Assembly (NCBI GenBank): GCA_027047745.1
Contig: JALTUB010000171.1
Span: 1-5,846, forward strand
DNA: 5,846 nt
Direction of reading: 5' to 3'
Source of the DNA: Sulfurimonas sp.
GTDB taxonomy: Bacteria; Campylobacterota; Campylobacteria; Campylobacterales; Sulfurimonadaceae
Shown here: one piece after another, positions 4,849 to 5,846 of the stretch
How positions within the stretch are numbered: position 1 is the stretch's first letter
How the letters are laid out: every line of letters starts with the position of its first letter
The notes under the pieces: generated by a model
Databases searched by the model: none
What the model saw: only the letters and a program-made list of their open reading frames with translations
Told to the model about the DNA's origin: nothing
Translations under genes and position numbers: made by a program

Positions 4849-5846
4849 ATGCGAAAAATTACTCTCAGTTTACTACTAGCAGGACTTGCTTCAACAACTT
4901 TTGCTTCCCAAACAAGAGACACAACTATAAATGTGTATGGTGTAGGTGCTAAAGTTGCTCAAGGTCAAAACAGTTCTGCGGGTGCAGGGATTATGTTTGA
5001 TAGTGAGGATTTAAAGGTAAAGTTAGAGGGGACAAGTGATTTTTTAAAGAGTGGTGCGGTTTTAAAGGTAAATCCTTTTACTCCGAGCTTGTACTTTAAA
5101 TTTGGTTTGAACTATCTTAATCAAAAAGTTTACTCTGTTGTAAATACAAGTACAAAAGTAAACCAATACTCAGGTTCATTTGCAACGGGTTATATGCTTA
5201 CAGATAGCTTTTATGTTGAAGTAGGTGGAAGTTATACAAAGCTTAACGGTAAGGTTTTTGGAGACTATGAGATAGTATCTGAAAAGACTTCACTTGGTTA
5301 TGTTGAGTTAGCGAAGAGATGGGAGAGTAGTATTGGTACTATTGATACTACTGCGAATGCTGGTAGAGTAAATCATGAGTTTACGAGTGATGAGTCTAGT
5401 TATGGTGTTGGTGTGGAGTATTATCCTATGGATAGTGCAAAGCTTTCTTATGCTTATCAGTATGAGAAGAATAACATTATCAATGTTTACAAAGCTCAGT
5501 ACAGTTATGCTTTTGTAGAGTACAATGATGACATTTCAAATAGTACTTACAAGGTTACTGCTGGTTTAGCGATTGCATTTGGCGATATTACGGATTTTTC
5601 AAGTTACAGAGCTCCTACAAATATCAAGTCACATCTTTCAGAGTTGAACAGATTTGAGAATATTGTTTTAAGTAGCAATATGGCTTTGGCTAGTGGTGTT
5701 GGGGTTAGAAAGACTCAGGCGGCGATTGATAGAGATGCGGTGCCTGTAGTAAATACAACACCAACTACAAGTACTCCAGCGAGTACACCAAGTACTCCTG
5801 CAGTGAATCATGCTCCTGTATGGACTGCAAGTAGTTATAATACTGG
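4849..5846 (+). CDS. Secreted protein with probable outer-membrane beta-barrel and Ser/Thr/Pro linker (partial, runs off right edge)
   Basis: The visible 332 codons stay open to the window edge. Residues 1-19 form a signal peptide (MRKITLSLLLAG...TTFA) with likely cleavage after A19. Residues about 25-247 show alternating polar and hydrophobic strands rich in Tyr, Gly, Ser and Phe with short turns, typical of an outer-membrane beta-barrel; a likely last strand is VTAGLAIAFGD. A ~50-residue helical stretch follows (SHLSELNRFENIVLSSNMAL), then a low-complexity linker (about 302-318, NTTPTTSTPASTPSTPA). The visible end is NHAPVWTASSYNTG; an N-x-APVW start is common in cadherin-like or bacterial Ig-like domains. 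AAAGGA lies 10 nt before the ATG. It is divergent from the nfo unit and preceded by the G9 promoter tract and hairpin array. The specific family is not recognised. It may be a surface adhesin, or an OmpA/OprF-type barrel with a periplasmic C-terminus; the missing 3' end would decide. Confidence 0.75.
   Translation, partial: MRKITLSLLLAGLASTTFASQTRDTTINVYGVGAKVAQGQNSSAGAGIMFDSEDLKVKLEGTSDFLKSGAVLKVNPFTPSLYFKFGLNYLNQKVYSVVNTSTKVNQYSGSFATGYMLTDSFYVEVGGSYTKLNGKVFGDYEIVSEKTSLGYVELAKRWESSIGTIDTTANAGRVNHEFTSDESSYGVGVEYYPMDSAKLSYAYQYEKNNIINVYKAQYSYAFVEYNDDISNSTYKVTAGLAIAFGDITDFSSYRAPTNIKSHLSELNRFENIVLSSNMALASGVGVRKTQAAIDRDAVPVVNTTPTTSTPASTPSTPAVNHAPVWTASSYNT
5754..5805 (+). repeat. Low-complexity Thr/Ser/Pro-coding stretch
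   Basis: This segment uses repeated AGTACTCC/AGTACACC-like octamers and ACA/ACT/CCA codons to encode the linker between the barrel-like region and the next domain. The imperfect repeats could change linker length by recombination or slippage. They are degenerate, so slippage would be slow. Confidence 0.5.

Noticed and set aside
4686..4922. A 78-codon minus-strand open frame with repeated RxGTRELGLIC-like peptide
   Set aside because: It is a translation of the hairpin repeats and of the antisense of the surface gene's signal peptide. It has no ribosome-binding site and overlaps better-supported features.

Overview
The window comes from an AT-rich bacterial chromosome, most likely a Campylobacterota (epsilonproteobacterial) species close to Sulfurimonas or Sulfurovum. 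The evidence is the nuoA-nuoB-nuoC order with nuoC separate from nuoD, NuoA and NuoB sequences of the epsilonproteobacterial type (recognised from memory, not searched), short AT-rich leaders and a poly-G tract. The organism call is an inference.

Layout. Positions 1-1115 (minus strand) hold the start of a complex I operon: nuoA (726-1115), nuoB (235-744) and the N-terminal part of nuoC (runs off at position 1). The 184-bp gap 1116-1299 upstream of nuoA is rich in inverted repeats, some of which are mutually exclusive. Positions 1300-4568 (minus strand) hold a tight four-gene unit, read from right to left: a 51-residue four-cysteine microprotein missed by length filters, a putative lipoprotein with a GTG start, nfo (endonuclease IV, with all nine metal ligands), and a 578-residue AAA-family ATPase with a TTG start. 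Gene junctions are a 2-nt gap, a 1-nt stop/start overlap and a 22-nt gap. A good sigma70-type promoter (ATGACA-17-TAGAAT) lies just upstream of the microprotein.

Positions 4655-4787 hold three tandem 44-45 bp repeat units. Each carries a 23-nt hairpin with 10-bp arms and a 3-nt loop. The arm sequences differ between units but pairing is kept. The array fills the space between two divergent promoters.

On the plus strand, a secreted protein starts at 4849 and runs off the right edge. It has a signal peptide, a probable outer-membrane beta-barrel, a Thr/Ser/Pro linker, and what looks like the start of a cadherin-like or Ig-like domain. Its promoter region carries a run of nine G directly against a TAAAAT -10 element, the arrangement expected for phase variation by slipped-strand change in promoter spacing.

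The left part is ordinary housekeeping content (respiration, DNA repair). The most interesting part is 4600-5846: a hairpin-repeat island and a candidate phase-variable promoter driving a surface protein.
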